A stretch of 64,000 nucleotides of DNA, taken from positions 1 to 64,000 of the forward strand of contig NZ_MTLG01000063.1 in assembly GCF_002192695.1 (NCBI RefSeq). Direction: 5' to 3'. A program made the position numbers and the translations under genes. Shown piece after piece: positions 1-7,821 of the stretch (position 1 is its first letter; every line of letters begins with the position of its first letter). A model generated the notes under the pieces. That model saw only the letters and a program-made list of their open reading frames with translations. It ran no database searches and was not told the DNA's origin. Source of the stretch: Achromobacter xylosoxidans (GTDB lineage: Bacteria; Pseudomonadota; Gammaproteobacteria; Burkholderiales; Burkholderiaceae_B).

Positions 1-108
1 GTCGCCGAAGGCGAGGACGAGGATGACGATGGGGCAGTCCGGAGCGAACGCTCCGGACCGCAATCGCAGCCCCGCGCATCGCGAGCCCCCGACGCGACTG
101 GCGTCTAA
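1..108 (+). CDS. Possible 3' end of a gene entering from the left
   Basis: Frame 1 is open from the window edge to a TAA at 106-108. It would encode an acidic run (EDEDDD) followed by a Ser/Arg/Pro-rich tail. A low-complexity C-terminus like this could belong to a plus-strand gene whose body lies outside the window. Only 35 codons are visible and no domain can be recognised. It may equally be a chance open frame in GC-rich DNA that also contains a strong inverted repeat. Confidence 0.22.
   Translation, partial: VAEGEDEDDDGAVRSERSGPQSQPRASRAPDATGV
37..58. terminator. Inverted repeat, terminator-like hairpin
   Basis: GTCCGGAGCG and CGCTCCGGAC form a perfect 10-bp dyad around AA. No T-tract follows on either strand. 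It lies downstream of the minus-strand MFS gene (stop at 129), so it may end that transcript. Confidence 0.35.
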
Positions 109-128
109 AGAACCCCACGACGAGCATC

Positions 129-1352
129 CTAAGAACCAACGGCCAAACGCTCACCACGCGGCAACGTCACCGCCCAGAACGCCAGCGCCACAACACTGAT
201 ACCCGCCCCCAACAAGCACACCCCCAGCCAGCCCGCCTGAGCATAAACCACCGTCGAAGCGATAGACCCCAACCCGCTCCCCACCGCGTAGAACATCATG
301 TAGCCGCCGACCAATCGACTATGCGCCTGCGGATTCACGCTGAAGATCATGGTCTGGTTCGTCACGTGCAGCGCCTGCAGGGCGATGTCCAGGACCAGCA
401 CGCCCAACGCCAGCAGCCACAGGCTTTGCTCCAGAAAGGCAATCGGCACCCAGGCCAGGCATAGCAACGCCAGACCCACGGCCGTGGTCCGCTCGCCCTG
501 CCCGCTGTCGGCCAGCCGTCCGGCGCGCGCGGCCATCAGCACGCCCGCCACGCCCACCAGTCCGAACGCGCCCACCGCGCTATGCGTCAGCGAATGCGGC
601 GGCGCGCTCAAGGGCAGCACCAGCGCGGTCCAGAAGGCGCTGAAGGCGGCGAACATCAACAGCGCGATCATGCCGCGCACGCGCAGCACGCGCTCGGTGG
701 CCAGCAACCCGTACAGAGAGCGCAGCAAGGCCCAATAGCTCAAGTTCACCGCCGGCAGCCGGCGTTGCGGCAGACGCCGCGCCAGCACCACCGCCAGCAC
801 GGCGGCCAGCGCAGCGGACACGATGTAGACCGCGCGCCAGCCCCACAGGTCCGCCACGGCCCCGGCCAGCGTGCGCGCCAGCAGCAGGCCGATCACCACC
901 CCGCCTTGCGCGGCGCCGACCACCCGGCCGCGCTCGCCCGGCGCGGCCAGCGCCGCGGACAAGGCCAGCAGGCCCTGCGTCATGGCCGTTCCCAAGAGAC
1001 CCAGCGCCACTATGCCCATCAACAGCCAGGGCGTGCCGGCCGACAGCGCCACGGCCGCCAAGGACAGCACCAGCAGCGCCAACTGCCCCAGCATCAGGCG
1101 GCGACGGTCCAGCAGGTCGCCCAGGGGCACCACGAACAGCAGCGCCAGCGCGCAGCCCAATTGCGTGGCCGTGACCACGATGCCCACCGCGCCTTCGGCG
1201 ATGCCGAACTCGCGGCCTATGGCGTCCAGCAGGGGCTGGGCGTAATACACATTCGCCACGCTCAGGGCGCAGGCCACCGCCAGCAGCATGACCAGGGATC
1301 TGGGCATCGGGCCTGGGGGTGCGGAATCGGCGGGTTCTGGTCGGGCTGACAT
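129..1352 (-). CDS. MFS transporter, drug-efflux type
   Basis: This is a 12-helix major facilitator superfamily protein of 407 aa, probably a proton-driven exporter in the inner membrane. The loop between helices 2 and 3 carries the MFS motif A signature (PLGDLLDRRRLMLG). The rest is a run of hydrophobic helices with short loops. An ATG at 1364 is possible, but the internal ATG at 1352 is preceded by GGAGCAAGAG, a good ribosome site, and starting there frees the large inverted repeat for promoter use. The divergent HxlR gene across that repeat is the likely repressor. The substrate cannot be read from sequence. It ends without a downstream partner on its strand. Confidence 0.85.
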   Translation of the reverse strand: MSARPEPADSAPPGPMPRSLVMLLAVACALSVANVYYAQPLLDAIGREFGIAEGAVGIVVTATQLGCALALLFVVPLGDLLDRRRLMLGQLALLVLSLAAVALSAGTPWLLMGIVALGLLGTAMTQGLLALSAALAAPGERGRVVGAAQGGVVIGLLLARTLAGAVADLWGWRAVYIVSAALAAVLAVVLARRLPQRRLPAVNLSYWALLRSLYGLLATERVLRVRGMIALLMFAAFSAFWTALVLPLSAPPHSLTHSAVGAFGLVGVAGVLMAARAGRLADSGQGERTTAVGLALLCLAWVPIAFLEQSLWLLALGVLVLDIALQALHVTNQTMIFSVNPQAHSRLVGGYMMFYAVGSGLGSIASTVVYAQAGWLGVCLLGAGISVVALAFWAVTLPRGERLAVGS

Positions 1353-1367
1353 CTCTTGCTCCATTTT

Positions 1368-1418
1368 GGTTGCTTTATAAAACCAGAATAGTAGTTTTCA
1401 AGGTTTTATAATGCAACC
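1368..1418. promoter_or_regulatory. 17-bp inverted repeat in the MFS/hxlR divergent promoter
   Basis: GGTTGCTTTATAAAACC (1368-1384) and GGTTTTATAATGCAACC (1402-1418) are reverse complements apart from one position, with a 17-bp spacer. The AT-rich arms include TATAAA and TATAAT-like hexamers. HxlR proteins are winged-helix dimers that typically bind such dyads, so this is the probable operator for both flanking genes. Confidence 0.6.
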
Positions 1419-1469
1419 GAAATTTCGATACGCCAGCCATCACCGCCTTTCCCTCAGCAAGGATCCGAT

Positions 1470-1925
1470 ATGGTCAAACGCACTAGTCTCGAAGGCGCCG
1501 CCTGCCCGGTGGCGCGCTCCCTGGACGCGATCGGCGACTGGTGGTCGCTCTTGATCGTGCGCGACGCCTTCGACGGACTGCGGCGTTTCGGCGAATTGCA
1601 GAAAAGCCTGGGCGTGGCCAAGAACATCCTCAGCGACCGGCTGCGCACGCTGGTCGCGCACGGCATCCTGGAAGTGGCGCCGGCCTCGGACGGCAGCGCC
1701 TACCAGGAATACGTGCTGACGGACAAGGGCCGGGCGCTCTTTCCGGTGATCGTGGGCTTGCGCCAATGGGGCGAAGAGCACTATTACGGCCCCGCCGAAC
1801 CCCATTCGACGCTGATCGACCGCAAGCGCGGCCAGCCCGTGCGCAAGCTGGAAATCCGCGCGCAGGACGGCCGCCTGCTGGGGCCGGACGACGCCGTGGT
1901 GCAGAAAACCGCCCTGGCGGGCTAG
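1470..1925 (+). CDS. HxlR-family winged-helix transcriptional regulator
   Basis: This 151-aa DNA-binding protein shows the full HxlR signature: Cys12 followed by PVARSLDAIGDWWSLLIVRDAF, then the recognition region (GVAKNILSDRLRTLVAHGILE) and the wing (YVLTDKGRAL). Members act as dimeric repressors, often of adjacent oxidoreductase or transporter genes, and in several of them the N-terminal cysteine senses electrophiles or oxidants. Here the target is likely the divergent MFS exporter, through the 17-bp dyad at 1368-1418. The stop lies one base from the stop of the convergent PNPOx-like gene. The ligand is unknown. Confidence 0.9.
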   Translation: MVKRTSLEGAACPVARSLDAIGDWWSLLIVRDAFDGLRRFGELQKSLGVAKNILSDRLRTLVAHGILEVAPASDGSAYQEYVLTDKGRALFPVIVGLRQWGEEHYYGPAEPHSTLIDRKRGQPVRKLEIRAQDGRLLGPDDAVVQKTALAG

Positions 1926-1926
1926 G

Positions 1927-2901
1927 CTAGGCAGCCGCCGGCCGGGGCGGCCACTGCCCGGTCGCCAGCGCGGTGGGCGAGTACGAATCGAAGCGCCAGC
2001 GCAAGGCCAACGCGCCAGGCCGGCGGACCACGCGCCGCACATGCACCCGCCACAGCCGCTCGGCGCCGTCGAACTGCGCGATCTCCGGGCTGTCCAGGAT
2101 GATTTCAGCGGCGCCCGTCAGCTGCAGCACGTCGCCGCGCTCGAAGTCGATGAACAGTAGTCCGGCGCGCGCGTTGAGCACCATGTTGCCCAGGGTGTTG
2201 AAGAAGCGGTTGCCGGAAAAGTCGGGAATCGTCAGCACGTCGCCGTCCACCCGCACGAAGCCCGGCTTGCCGCCACGATGCGAGACGTCGACCTTGCGGC
2301 CGCCCTCGTCCGCGTAGGTCGCCACGAAGAATGTATCGGACCGGGCGATCAGCGCCCGCGCCGCCTCGTCCAGCCCGCCGCGCTCATTCGGCGCGGCCGG
2401 AAAGCGCAGCGTAGGCGCACGCGAGAACTGGAATTCCCGCATCTGGATGTATTGCGGGCAATTGCCGAAGGACTGCGTCACCGCCACCTCGAAGCGCTTG
2501 CCATCCCAGGCGGCGATGCGGCCGTTGGCGCGATTGCGCCGGCGCGTGTGCAGCTCGATGCCCAGCAGGCCCAGCGGCCGGTCCGGCCCCAGTCCGGCCA
2601 GCAGCGGATCGTCCGCATCCGGCACGGCGGACACGCGCAGGCTGCGCGGGTCGGGCGAGGACACGAAGCCGGGCAGGCCTTCCAGCACGCCGGCCCAGGG
2701 ATCGCCCTGCCCGTCCACCGCGCCGGCGACCAGGAAGGGCAGCTGCTGGAAAAAAATACGGTGCTGGTCCGGCATGTAGTCACGGATGACTTTGGGTCCG
2801 GTCACGGCCATGCGCTCGGCGATACCCACGTGCTGTTGCAGCAGGCGTTCGCCCGCGTGCCAGGGCGACGGCGGGACAGTGAGGGGTTCTGCGTTGGACA
2901 T
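1927..2901 (-). CDS. Pyridoxamine 5'-phosphate oxidase-family protein
   Basis: This 324-aa protein has two PNPOx-like split-barrel regions. The C-terminal one has the flavin-binding pattern FFVATYADEGGRKVDVSHRGGKPGFVRVDGDVLTIPDFSGNRFFNTLGNM broken over residues about 190-245. Such proteins bind FMN or F420-like cofactors. The specific reaction is unknown and it is not the vitamin B6 enzyme pdxH. The start has a strong AAGGAG six bases upstream. It follows the GST gene by 29 bp on the same strand and probably shares its transcript, which suggests detoxification or redox work. The stop is one base from the convergent HxlR stop. Confidence 0.8.
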   Translation of the reverse strand: MSNAEPLTVPPSPWHAGERLLQQHVGIAERMAVTGPKVIRDYMPDQHRIFFQQLPFLVAGAVDGQGDPWAGVLEGLPGFVSSPDPRSLRVSAVPDADDPLLAGLGPDRPLGLLGIELHTRRRNRANGRIAAWDGKRFEVAVTQSFGNCPQYIQMREFQFSRAPTLRFPAAPNERGGLDEAARALIARSDTFFVATYADEGGRKVDVSHRGGKPGFVRVDGDVLTIPDFSGNRFFNTLGNMVLNARAGLLFIDFERGDVLQLTGAAEIILDSPEIAQFDGAERLWRVHVRRVVRRPGALALRWRFDSYSPTALATGQWPPRPAAA

Positions 2902-2930
2902 GGCGTGCTCCTTGCGCGCGGCGCCCGCCC

Positions 2931-3569
2931 TCAGGCGGCCTGCAGGCCCACGGGCGACCGGGGCATGGCCACGAAGCGCGGCAGGCTTTCGATGCGGCCC
3001 AGCCAGCCGCGCACGTGCGGATAGGCATCCAGCGACACATTGCCTTCGGGCGCATGCGCCACATAGGCATAGCAGGCCACGTCCGCGATGGTGGGCGCCG
3101 CGCCCGCCAGGAAATCGCGCCCGGCCAGTTCGCCGTCCATGACCTTGAGCAAGGCATGGGCGCGGGCCAGTGTGCTGTCCACGTCGTAAGGCGCGCCGAA
3201 CAGCGTCACCAGACGCGCCGCGTTCGGACCCTGCACCAGCGGGCCGGATGCCACCGATAGCCAGCGCTGCACCGCCGCAGCGCCGGCGGGATCGTCCGGC
3301 AGCCAGGCCTGGCCGCCGTAGCGCTTGGCCAGGTAAACCAGAATGGCGGTCGAATCCGCGACCACCACGCCGCCATCATCGATGACAGGCACCTGGCCGA
3401 AGGCATTCAGCCCCAGGAACGGCGGGCGCTTCTGCTCGCCGCCGCGCAGGTCCACGTCGACCTTGCGGTGCGGCACATCCAGCAGGGACAGCATCAGGGC
3501 GACGCGATGGGCGTGGCCGGACAGGGGAAAGCTGTAGAAGGTCAGCGCAGGGGTCTGGGCGGTTTGCAT
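2931..3569 (-). CDS. Glutathione S-transferase
   Basis: This 212-aa cytosolic GST has an N-terminal thioredoxin-like domain (residues about 8-85, with the cis-Pro loop GQVPVIDDG and the glutathione-contacting ADSTAILVYLA segment) and an all-helical C-terminal domain ending in APTIADVACYAY, the usual N-capping box region. The start at 3569 (MQTAQTPALTFYSF) fits the family. The frame stays open far upstream, but that extension overlaps the LysR gene and is not family-like. It is probably transcribed with the PNPOx-like gene downstream, with the LysR gene upstream on the same strand as candidate regulator. Confidence 0.9.
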   Translation of the reverse strand: MQTAQTPALTFYSFPLSGHAHRVALMLSLLDVPHRKVDVDLRGGEQKRPPFLGLNAFGQVPVIDDGGVVVADSTAILVYLAKRYGGQAWLPDDPAGAAAVQRWLSVASGPLVQGPNAARLVTLFGAPYDVDSTLARAHALLKVMDGELAGRDFLAGAAPTIADVACYAYVAHAPEGNVSLDAYPHVRGWLGRIESLPRFVAMPRSPVGLQAA

Positions 3570-3727
3570 GAGCGGGCTCCAAGTCGGATACAGGCTCCAT
3601 CTTGGGCCGGCGCCGGCCGCGCGTGAACGGCCAGCGCCCGCAAGACACTCTTGCAGCGGATGAAAGAAAGACGGCGGCCGCCCTGTCCCTTCAATGCCTG
3701 CTTGCGTGTGCGTCCGCGGAACGGCCG

Positions 3728-4633
3728 CTACGCCGGCAGCGTCGCCAGATCGCGCCGCAGCGCCTCGACGCAGAATTCGACGAAGCTGCGCACCTTGGCT
3801 GAACTCTTGCGGCCTTCCGGGTACACCAGGTGCACCGGCAGCGGCGGCAGTTCGAAGTCCCGCAGCACCACCTCCAGGGCGCCGCTGGCCAGGTGCCGCG
3901 CCACCTGGTAGGACACCACCTGCGTCAGCCCCCAGCCCTCGCAGGCCGCCAGCACCGCGGCCTGGAAGGACGTGACCGTCAGCTGCGAATCGACGCGCAG
4001 GCTCCGTGGCTGGCCGTCCTGCTGGAAGCGCCATTGCGGCGTGCGGCCCTCCATGGCGGCGGTGACGGTGCAAAAGCGCGGCAGGGACTCCAGATCCTGT
4101 GGCGCGCCATGTTCGCGCAGGAAGGCGGGCGCGGCGCAGACCACGCGCCGCACCTGCCCCACCGGCACCGCCGTCAACGTCGAATCCGGCAAGGCGCCGA
4201 TGCGCACCGCGACGTCCACGCGCTCGTCCAGCAGGTTCACCACGCGGTCCACCAGCAGCGTGCGCACCGAGACTTCGCGGTGCGCGCGCAGATAGGCCAG
4301 CACGGCGGGCATCACGTGCAACTCGCCGAAAAACGCCGGAGCCGTGATGCTGAGCGCGCCGCGCGGCGCGGCCATCGCACCGGCCACGGCATCGTCGGCC
4401 TGCTCCACTTCGTCGAGGATGCGGCGGCAGTCGTCAGCGTAGCGCTGGCCGGCCTCGGTCAGGCGCAGGCTGCGCGTGGTGCGCACCAGCAGCAAGGCCC
4501 CCAGCCGCCGCTCCAGCGCCGACACGCTGCGCGTGACGGTAGGCGCCGACATCTCCAGCCGGCGCGCGGCCGCGGCGAAACTCTGCGCCTCGGCCACCGC
4601 CAGGAACACGCTCATTTCATGGAATCGATTCAC
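3728..4633 (-). CDS. LysR-family transcriptional regulator
   Basis: This 301-aa LysR-type regulator has the N-terminal winged helix-turn-helix (FAAAARRLEMSAPTVTRSVSALERRLGALLLVRTTR split at residues 19-54) and the C-terminal periplasmic-binding-like effector domain. I use the GTG at 4633, which gives the standard N-terminus MNRFHEMSVFLAVAE. An ATG at 4615 would trim six residues. The much longer open frame upstream is a shadow over the neighbouring small gene. Its target may be the GST/PNPOx pair 158 bp downstream. Confidence 0.9.
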   Translation of the reverse strand: MNRFHEMSVFLAVAEAQSFAAAARRLEMSAPTVTRSVSALERRLGALLLVRTTRSLRLTEAGQRYADDCRRILDEVEQADDAVAGAMAAPRGALSITAPAFFGELHVMPAVLAYLRAHREVSVRTLLVDRVVNLLDERVDVAVRIGALPDSTLTAVPVGQVRRVVCAAPAFLREHGAPQDLESLPRFCTVTAAMEGRTPQWRFQQDGQPRSLRVDSQLTVTSFQAAVLAACEGWGLTQVVSYQVARHLASGALEVVLRDFELPPLPVHLVYPEGRKSSAKVRSFVEFCVEALRRDLATLPA

Positions 4634-4704
4634 GCCTTGCGGCCTCCGCGCTGATTTTCGGAAAGAGAGTAGAAGCGCGCGCAGGGGCGCGTCAATCCTC
4701 TCCC

Positions 4705-4732
4705 CGGCCTTGCGCGCAAGCGTGCAAGGCCG
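4705..4732. terminator. Hairpin closing the Bug/BKACE/small-paralog operon
   Basis: CGGCCTTGC and GCAAGGCCG form a 9-bp perfect stem with a 10-nt loop, six bases past the stop of the last minus-strand gene of the operon. There is no U-tract, so it may work with Rho or as a 3' stabiliser. Confidence 0.45.
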
Positions 4733-4737
4733 CGGGC

Positions 4738-5103
4738 TCAGGCCAGCCTGCGCGCGCGCTCCCCGATGAAAGCCAGTAGCGCAAGCGCGCGATGCGCCGC
4801 CCGCGCCGCGCCGTCCATGTCGCCGCGCACGTACAGCGGACGAAGCTCCTCGATTTCCTCCAACGCCTCGATCAGTTCGGGCGCCGCCAACCGGTACTTG
4901 CGCAGGACGCTGACCATGCACATGGAAGCGTGCACCATGTCCTCGGACGTCTCGCTGACGCCCGCCCGGTGCAGGGCGAAGTTGACCCAGTGCGTGCCGG
5001 CCAGCATCGCCGCCTCGATCCGGATCTCCCAGTCCTCGTCGCCCAGTCTGGCCAGCGAGGCTTCGATGCGTTGCGCCTTGTCGCGATGGAGTTCCGGGAT
5101 CAT
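4738..5103 (-). CDS. Small helical protein, paralog of its upstream neighbour
   Basis: This is a 121-aa protein I cannot assign to a family. It looks all-alpha, soluble and acidic, with no signal peptide or membrane helix. The N-terminal half (HRDKAQRIEASLARLGDEDWEI, then AGTHWVNFALHRAGVS) matches the neighbouring 152-aa protein in order and spacing (HAEKIARLLRLRERLDPLRDFE, then AGTNIWNATLHAAGLT). The two are therefore diverged duplicates and may form a heterodimer. Its ATG overlaps the upstream gene's TGA (ATGA), implying translational coupling. It is the last gene of the AraC/Bug/BKACE operon, and a hairpin follows. Confidence 0.75.
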   Translation of the reverse strand: MIPELHRDKAQRIEASLARLGDEDWEIRIEAAMLAGTHWVNFALHRAGVSETSEDMVHASMCMVSVLRKYRLAAPELIEALEEIEELRPLYVRGDMDGAARAAHRALALLAFIGERARRLA

Positions 5104-5558
5104 GGGCGGGTCTCCGGACGGACCTGGGCTTCGTAGACGGAGATGGCCTGCGACATCGCGCGCTGGCAATCGTCGACGATGGCCTGGGTCGGCTTGCGGT
5201 CGCCGCGCAGGCACGGATCGCGATGCGCTTCCAACGCGTGCAAGGCGGCCTCCAGATGCTGGACAGGTTGCGGCATGTCGCCGGGAATGGCGGGCCAGCC
5301 CACATGGCTCACGTCACCCGGGCCGCGCAGTTCCCGGCGCCAACCGCCATCCGCCTGCGGCACCACATGCACGCCGGGAATGGTGGAAAAGGCGCGGTCC
5401 TCGCTGGTCAGGCCGGCGGCGTGCAACGTGGCGTTCCAGATGTTGGTACCCGCGGTAAGACAGGTCCAGTACCAGAGTTCGAAGTCGCGCAAGGGGTCGA
5501 GCCGTTCGCGCAGCCGCAGCAGGCGGGCTATCTTTTCCGCGTGGGAGGATATCTGCAT
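5100..5558 (-). CDS. Small helical protein, first of a paralogous pair
   Basis: This is a 152-aa protein of unknown family. Residues about 6-50 contain the paired-paralog signature: a charged helix with H-x2-K and RLRERLD, then an acidic/aromatic segment (FELWYW), then AGTNIWNATLHAAGLT. The middle is glycine- and proline-rich with an HVVPQADGGWRRE stretch absent from its partner, and the C-terminus is helical again. It starts six bases after the Bug receptor stop and overlaps the next gene by ATGA. Linkage to a periplasmic carboxylate receptor and a beta-keto-acid cleavage enzyme suggests an enzymatic or binding role in the same pathway. That is inference only. Confidence 0.75.
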   Translation of the reverse strand: MQISSHAEKIARLLRLRERLDPLRDFELWYWTCLTAGTNIWNATLHAAGLTSEDRAFSTIPGVHVVPQADGGWRRELRGPGDVSHVGWPAIPGDMPQPVQHLEAALHALEAHRDPCLRGDRKPTQAIVDDCQRAMSQAISVYEAQVRPETRP

Positions 5559-5564
5559 GGCGCT

Positions 5565-6554
5565 TCACTCGGCCTTGATGTTTCCGTCCACCACGACCTT
5601 GCGCCAGGCAGCCAGGTCTTGCGTGATGGTCTGGGCGAACGCCTGGCGGCTGACGGCAGCGGATGGCGGCACGTTCGCCTGGCGCAGCGCCTCCAGGAAC
5701 GCCGGCTGTTCCAGCTCGTGGTTGATGGCCGCATGCAGGCGCTCCAGCACATCGAGCGGCGTGTTGCGGGGCGCAAACACGCCTTGCCAGCCCGCGGCGG
5801 TGAAGGGATAGCCTTGCTCCGACAACACTTGCACGTCCGGCAGCCTGGGGCTGCGCACGGTGCCCGTCAGCGCGATGCCGCGCAGCTTGCCCTGCTCGAT
5901 GAAGCCCAGCGGCGACACCACGTCGACCCAGCCCACCGGAATCTCGCCCGACACGATGTTCGCCAGCAGCGCGGGCGTGGTCTTGTAGGGGACGTGGTTG
6001 ATGCTCAACCCCGCGCGCTGCTTGATCCACTCCATGGTCAGGTGGCCGTTGGATCCTATGCCCCAACTGCCGTAGGACTGGTACTTGCCGGGTTCACGGC
6101 GCAGCAGCTCCACCAATTCGGGCAGCGTTCTCGCCGGCACCGAGGCATGCGCCACCAGCAGCACGCCGCCCACGGACGAGAGCGCCACGGGCTCCAGGTC
6201 CCGCAGCGTCTGGACCGGCAAGGCTGGATTGAGCGCTTCGGCCATCACCATCGACGAAGCCGTGCTGTGCAGGATGGTGTAGCCATCGGGCGCGGCGTTC
6301 TTGACCGCGGACGAGCCGATCAAGCCGTTCGCGCCCGGGCGGTTCTCGATGACGAAGGGCTGGCCCAGCGTGTCGTTCAGCCGCGCATAGAGCTGCCGGG
6401 CCAGCGTGTCCAGCACGCCGCCCGCGCCGCCCGGCACGATCACCTTGACGGGCCGCGCCGGCCATCCGCCGCCTCCCTGCGCAAACGCCAGACGGCTCGC
6501 CAGGGACGCGGCCGCGCCCAGCAAGAGTTCCCTACGGGTCAATGAGATCGTCAT
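5565..6554 (-). CDS. Bug-family TTT substrate-binding protein
   Basis: This 329-aa periplasmic receptor of the Bug (Bordetella uptake gene) family binds small organic acids for tripartite tricarboxylate transporters. Its N-terminus has an RR-containing signal with a long hydrophobic stretch and an AFAQ cleavage region. Mature-domain hallmarks are RPVKVIVPGGAGGVLDTLAR, VIENRPGANGLIGS and AAPDGYTIL near residues 35-100, and HVPYKTTPALLANIVSGEI near 200. No TctA/TctB membrane genes lie nearby, so it must share a distant transporter or act as a sensor. It is fourth in the operon, between BKACE and the small paralogs. Confidence 0.93.
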   Translation of the reverse strand: MTISLTRRELLLGAAASLASRLAFAQGGGGWPARPVKVIVPGGAGGVLDTLARQLYARLNDTLGQPFVIENRPGANGLIGSSAVKNAAPDGYTILHSTASSMVMAEALNPALPVQTLRDLEPVALSSVGGVLLVAHASVPARTLPELVELLRREPGKYQSYGSWGIGSNGHLTMEWIKQRAGLSINHVPYKTTPALLANIVSGEIPVGWVDVVSPLGFIEQGKLRGIALTGTVRSPRLPDVQVLSEQGYPFTAAGWQGVFAPRNTPLDVLERLHAAINHELEQPAFLEALRQANVPPSAAVSRQAFAQTITQDLAAWRKVVVDGNIKAE

Positions 6555-6617
6555 GTTGTCATCCTGGAACGTTGTGCGGATGCGGGCCGCCGGGCAGGCG
6601 GCCGCGCCGCGGAGGCG

Positions 6618-7673
6618 TCAGGCGGGCTTGCGCAGGAAACCCTGGTTGCCGCCGTTGCGGTTGGGCGCGAAGCCGTTGGCCTGCAGCGTCTCATCCGCCG
6701 TTTCGTAGAACACGCCGATCTTCATGATCTCGCGCGCCTGCTGCGCAGTCGCGATCGGACGGCCGAATTCGCCCGCAATACGCACCAGCTGCTTGATCTG
6801 TTCGACCGAGCTCATCTTGCCTGTGCGGGTCTGGTTCCAGAGCACGTCCTCGATGCCGCAGCGTACGTGCAAGCCCAGAGCGATGCCTATCATGTTGATG
6901 GGCAGCACGTTGAGGACGGAGCTTTCCACCGTGACCACGGCGCCGTCCGGCACTGCGCGCAGCATATTGGCCAGGTTGTAGATGTTGGCCTGATCCATGC
7001 CGCCGCTGATGGCCACCCAGTTCATCACCAGCGGCCCCTTGTAGACGCCGCGGCGGATCATCCGCTCTATGGTTTCGAAGCTGTTGATGTTGTAGCACTG
7101 GAACTCGCTCTGGATGCCGGCTGCCGTCAGGCGCCGGATGTGCTCCTCGACCCAGCTGGGATTCGCCGGCACGACCATGTCCTTGTAGGTGGAATACAGG
7201 TGGGGAAAACCGCGGGACACGCCCCGGAAGTCGTCTTCCCCGGCATGCTCGGTGACGTTCATCTGCGAGGTGTTGACGGTGACCGTCACCTGATCGGGCG
7301 TGGGCGTAAGTTCGGCCAACATGTGGCGGGTGTCGTCGCTCAGCCATTTGGCGGCCTGCCCTTCCTCCGGCGCGAAGCTGATGGAGCCGCCCACCTGGAT
7401 GATCATCTCGGGCACGGCCTCGCGCACCCCGGCGATCAGTTCGTTGAACTTCGACAAGCGCTTGCTGCCCTTGCCGTCGGCCTCGCGCACGTGCAGATGC
7501 AGCACCGTGGCGCCGGCCTCATAGCAATCCACCGCCTTCTGGATCTGGTCTTCCATGGACACCGGGATGTCCTCCGGGAAGTCCGAGGGTATCCAGCCTG
7601 GCGCATAAGGCGCGGCGGTGATGATCAGCGGCTGCTGGTTTTCGGGATACAGGTGGCCGTCTAGAAAGTTCAT
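6618..7673 (-). CDS. BKACE (DUF849) beta-keto acid cleavage enzyme
   Basis: This 351-aa TIM-barrel enzyme belongs to the family founded by Kce (3-keto-5-aminohexanoate cleavage enzyme). Characterised members use acetyl-CoA and a zinc ion to split beta-keto acids into acetoacetate and a CoA ester. The zinc-binding His-x-His is visible in TVLHLHVREADG (residues about 43-54), and QVGGSISFAPEEG and LVMNWVAISGGM match barrel strands. The family is highly diverse in substrate, so none is assigned. The start at 7673 gives MNFLDGHLYPENQQPLIITAAP. Two Bug receptors flank it, pointing to an imported acid that becomes, or is, a beta-keto acid. Confidence 0.88.
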   Translation of the reverse strand: MNFLDGHLYPENQQPLIITAAPYAPGWIPSDFPEDIPVSMEDQIQKAVDCYEAGATVLHLHVREADGKGSKRLSKFNELIAGVREAVPEMIIQVGGSISFAPEEGQAAKWLSDDTRHMLAELTPTPDQVTVTVNTSQMNVTEHAGEDDFRGVSRGFPHLYSTYKDMVVPANPSWVEEHIRRLTAAGIQSEFQCYNINSFETIERMIRRGVYKGPLVMNWVAISGGMDQANIYNLANMLRAVPDGAVVTVESSVLNVLPINMIGIALGLHVRCGIEDVLWNQTRTGKMSSVEQIKQLVRIAGEFGRPIATAQQAREIMKIGVFYETADETLQANGFAPNRNGGNQGFLRKPA

Positions 7674-7821
7674 GGCGGGGTTCTCCGACTGGGTGAGTGA
7701 AAACTGCATGAGTTGCGCGGCGTGAAACCGGCGCAGGGATACCGGCGCGCGCTGCCCACGGGCGTGCCGGCACAAGCCGGCCGCCCCCGGGGCGCGGCGC
7801 TGAAAGCAAGGGGAAGACGGG

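Noticed and set aside
3605..3618. 14-bp perfect palindrome GGCCGGCGCCGGCC
   Set aside because: Composed only of G and C in GC-rich DNA, so likely chance; not placed as an operator.
3570..4073. Extension of the GST frame to 380 codons
   Set aside because: The upstream part overlaps the LysR coding region and lacks GST-like sequence. MQTAQ at 3569 fits the family.
4634..5305. N-terminal extension of the LysR gene at 3728-4633 to a 525-codon frame
   Set aside because: The extra residues are antisense-like over the small paralog genes. The GTG at 4633 gives the standard LysR N-terminus.
6618..7673. Calling the BKACE gene kce of lysine fermentation
   Set aside because: No other lysine-fermentation genes are nearby and the family is functionally diverse, so only the family is assigned.
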